This document shows, one piece after another, positions 29,772 to 30,730 of a stretch of DNA of 30,730 nt (position 1 is its first letter; each line of letters opens with the position of its first letter). Origin of the DNA: CAYMJV01 sp964390545. Its GTDB lineage: Bacteria; Desulfobacterota; BSN033; UBA1163. Where the stretch lies: the NCBI GenBank assembly GCA_964390545.1, contig CAYMJV010000037.1, positions 1 through 30,730 of the forward strand, in the 5' to 3' direction. The notes under the pieces were generated by a model that saw nothing but the letters and a program-made list of their open reading frames with translations, searched no databases and was not told the DNA's origin. Made by a program: the position numbers and the translations under genes.

Positions 29772-30629
29772 ATGAGCCAGGAAAAACATACGGTTCGTAC
29801 CATTCAGGAAATGAAAGATCGTGGTGAGATTATCACCATGCTAACGGCCTACGACTACCCGATCGCCAAGCAGATTAACGACGCCGGGATTGACATGATT
29901 CTAGTCGGAGATTCGGCGGCGATGGTCGTTCACGGGCATCCGAACACGCTGAATGCTACGATGGACATGATGGTCTTGCATTGCGCGGCTGTGGCGCGTG
30001 CCTGCACCCGCACCATGGTCATCGCCGATATGCCATTTGGTTCGTTCCAGTATTCCGTGGAAGAGACCATGCGCAATGCCGCGCGCTTCGTCACCGAAGC
30101 GAAGGTGGACGGCGTCAAGTTTGAAGCGACACCCAACCACATCGAAAAGACCCGCGCCATTGTCCAGATGGGCATCGCTGTGATGGGACATGTTGGCCTG
30201 CACCCCCAGGCCGTCGGGGCGCTGGGCGGATTAACGGTGCAGGGAAAGTCCATTGAGACCGCTCGCAAAGTCGTGAGCGAAGCGATAGCACTGCAAGAAG
30301 CCGGGGCATTCGGCATCATCTTTGAGGCTGTCCCGGCTAAGCTGTCGGCTTACGTTACCAAGAAACTGCGCGTGCCAACCATCAGCATCGGTGGAGGTCC
30401 CGGTTGCAGCGGTCAATTGCTCGTCACCTACGACGTGCTGGGGATGTTTGAAACATTCACTCCCAAGTTTGCCAAGAAGTATACCAATCTCAACAAACTG
30501 ATTCGCGAGACCTTCATCCAGTATCGCCAGGAAGTTCTCGATCGCAAATTCCCTGGCGAAGAGCACAGCTATGGGATGTCTAACGAAGTGATGGAAGCCA
30601 TCGAAAAAGAGTTTGGCAAAGCGAAATAA
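29772..30629 (+). CDS. panB: 3-methyl-2-oxobutanoate hydroxymethyltransferase (PanB) or PanB-like aldolase
   Basis: A 285-residue TIM-barrel enzyme with the PanB active-site set: Asp47-Ser48 (VGDSAAMV), Asp86 (IADMPFGSFQYS), Lys116 and Glu118 (GVKFEAT), His140 (MGHVGLHPQAV) and Glu185 (FEAVPAKL), matching E. coli Asp45/Ser46/Asp84/Lys112/Glu114/Glu181 by position. It transfers a hydroxymethyl group from 5,10-methylene-THF to a 2-oxoacid. It differs from classic PanB at the usual KLEGG (KFEAT) and at GxGxGPxCDGQ (IGGGPGCSGQ). No panC or panD is nearby and it sits in a sugar-acid operon, so a related aldol or retro-aldol reaction on another 2-oxoacid is possible. The ATG at 29772 follows AAAGGGGGTAACG. 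The GC content of several stretches is clearly higher than in the preceding gene. Confidence 0.82.
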   Translation: MSQEKHTVRTIQEMKDRGEIITMLTAYDYPIAKQINDAGIDMILVGDSAAMVVHGHPNTLNATMDMMVLHCAAVARACTRTMVIADMPFGSFQYSVEETMRNAARFVTEAKVDGVKFEATPNHIEKTRAIVQMGIAVMGHVGLHPQAVGALGGLTVQGKSIETARKVVSEAIALQEAGAFGIIFEAVPAKLSAYVTKKLRVPTISIGGGPGCSGQLLVTYDVLGMFETFTPKFAKKYTNLNKLIRETFIQYRQEVLDRKFPGEEHSYGMSNEVMEAIEKEFGKAK

Positions 30630-30660
30630 AAAACAGATAGGGAGAGATGGGAGAAAAAGA

Positions 30661-30730
30661 ATGGAGATTAAACAAGCGATCATTACAGGATTTATGGGAA
30701 AATTGAAAGACCGCTTTAGCGAGTATCATG
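30661..30730 (+). CDS. 5' end of a gene, possibly a sugar-phosphate isomerase/epimerase-like TIM-barrel protein
   Basis: The ATG at 30661 follows GGGAGAAAAAGA and the frame stays open to the window end, reading MEIKQAIITGFMGKLKDRFS then EYH. The opening looks like xylose-isomerase-like TIM-barrel proteins, which would fit a sugar-acid operon, but 23 residues do not allow a firm assignment. It is 31 bases after panB on the same strand, so probably co-transcribed. Confidence 0.5.
   Translation, partial: MEIKQAIITGFMGKLKDRFSEYH

Overview
The window looks like a chromosomal segment of an anaerobic or facultative bacterium, most likely a Desulfobacterota (deltaproteobacteria-like) lineage. This placement is an inference. 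It rests on HdrD/HdrE-like and CCG-domain iron-sulfur proteins, a PrpR_N-type sigma-54 activator, FAD-linked 2-hydroxyacid dehydrogenases, moderate GC, and intergenic spaces packed with short inverted-repeat elements of the kind common in uncultured subsurface genomes. No rRNA, tRNA, CRISPR array or complete insertion sequence was seen.

Region 1 (1-8144, minus strand) is a catabolic operon read from right to left: a succinyl-CoA-synthetase-like beta subunit, a 94-residue seven-cysteine iron-sulfur protein, the matching alpha subunit, a CitE/malyl-CoA-lyase-like enzyme, a 10-formyltetrahydrofolate hydrolase-like protein, a GlcD-like FAD oxidoreductase, a second FAD oxidoreductase, and the first codons of one more gene. 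The likely theme is activation of a C4/C5 hydroxy acid to its CoA thioester, cleavage to glyoxylate (or a related oxoacid) plus an acyl-CoA, and glycolate/glyoxylate and C1 handling. A divergent FadR-type GntR regulator (8369-9094) faces it across a short control region with three copies of a TGGTNNNACCA-type operator.

Region 2 (9363-16223, plus strand) is the most unusual part: GlcD-like flavoprotein, GlcF-like CCG protein, GcvH-like lipoyl carrier, HdrD-like double-CCG protein, HdrE/NarI-like membrane cytochrome b, and a lipoate-protein ligase. No glycine cleavage P or T protein is present. I read this as a possible lipoyl-protein-linked electron route from a 2-hydroxyacid (or another substrate of the GlcD protein) to the quinone pool, analogous in parts to the lipoate-binding proteins of the sHdr sulfur-oxidation system.

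Region 3 (about 16224-22273) is an accessory island: an orphan BrnA/CopG-like antitoxin, a one-polypeptide restriction-modification enzyme, a HigB/HigA-type toxin-antitoxin pair, a 478-bp non-coding MITE-like element with 17-bp terminal inverted repeats and a TATTA target duplication, an addiction-module antitoxin whose toxin has decayed to a 31-codon stub, and an unrecognised gene.

Region 4 (22274-24901, minus strand) has a class V alanine/serine-glyoxylate-type aminotransferase, an MBL-fold hydrolase and a small zincin-like protein. Region 5 (25241-30730, plus strand) has a PrpR_N/PAS/AAA+/Fis sigma-54 activator, a good -24/-12 promoter with an upstream palindrome, then an operon of four-carbon-acid sugar kinase (DUF1537), threonine-dehydrogenase-like enzyme, PanB-like enzyme and the start of a further gene. 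Glyoxylate, glycine and C1 units recur across regions 1, 4 and 5, so the segment may be a broad C2/C1 and hydroxy-acid metabolism locus interrupted by a defence and addiction island.
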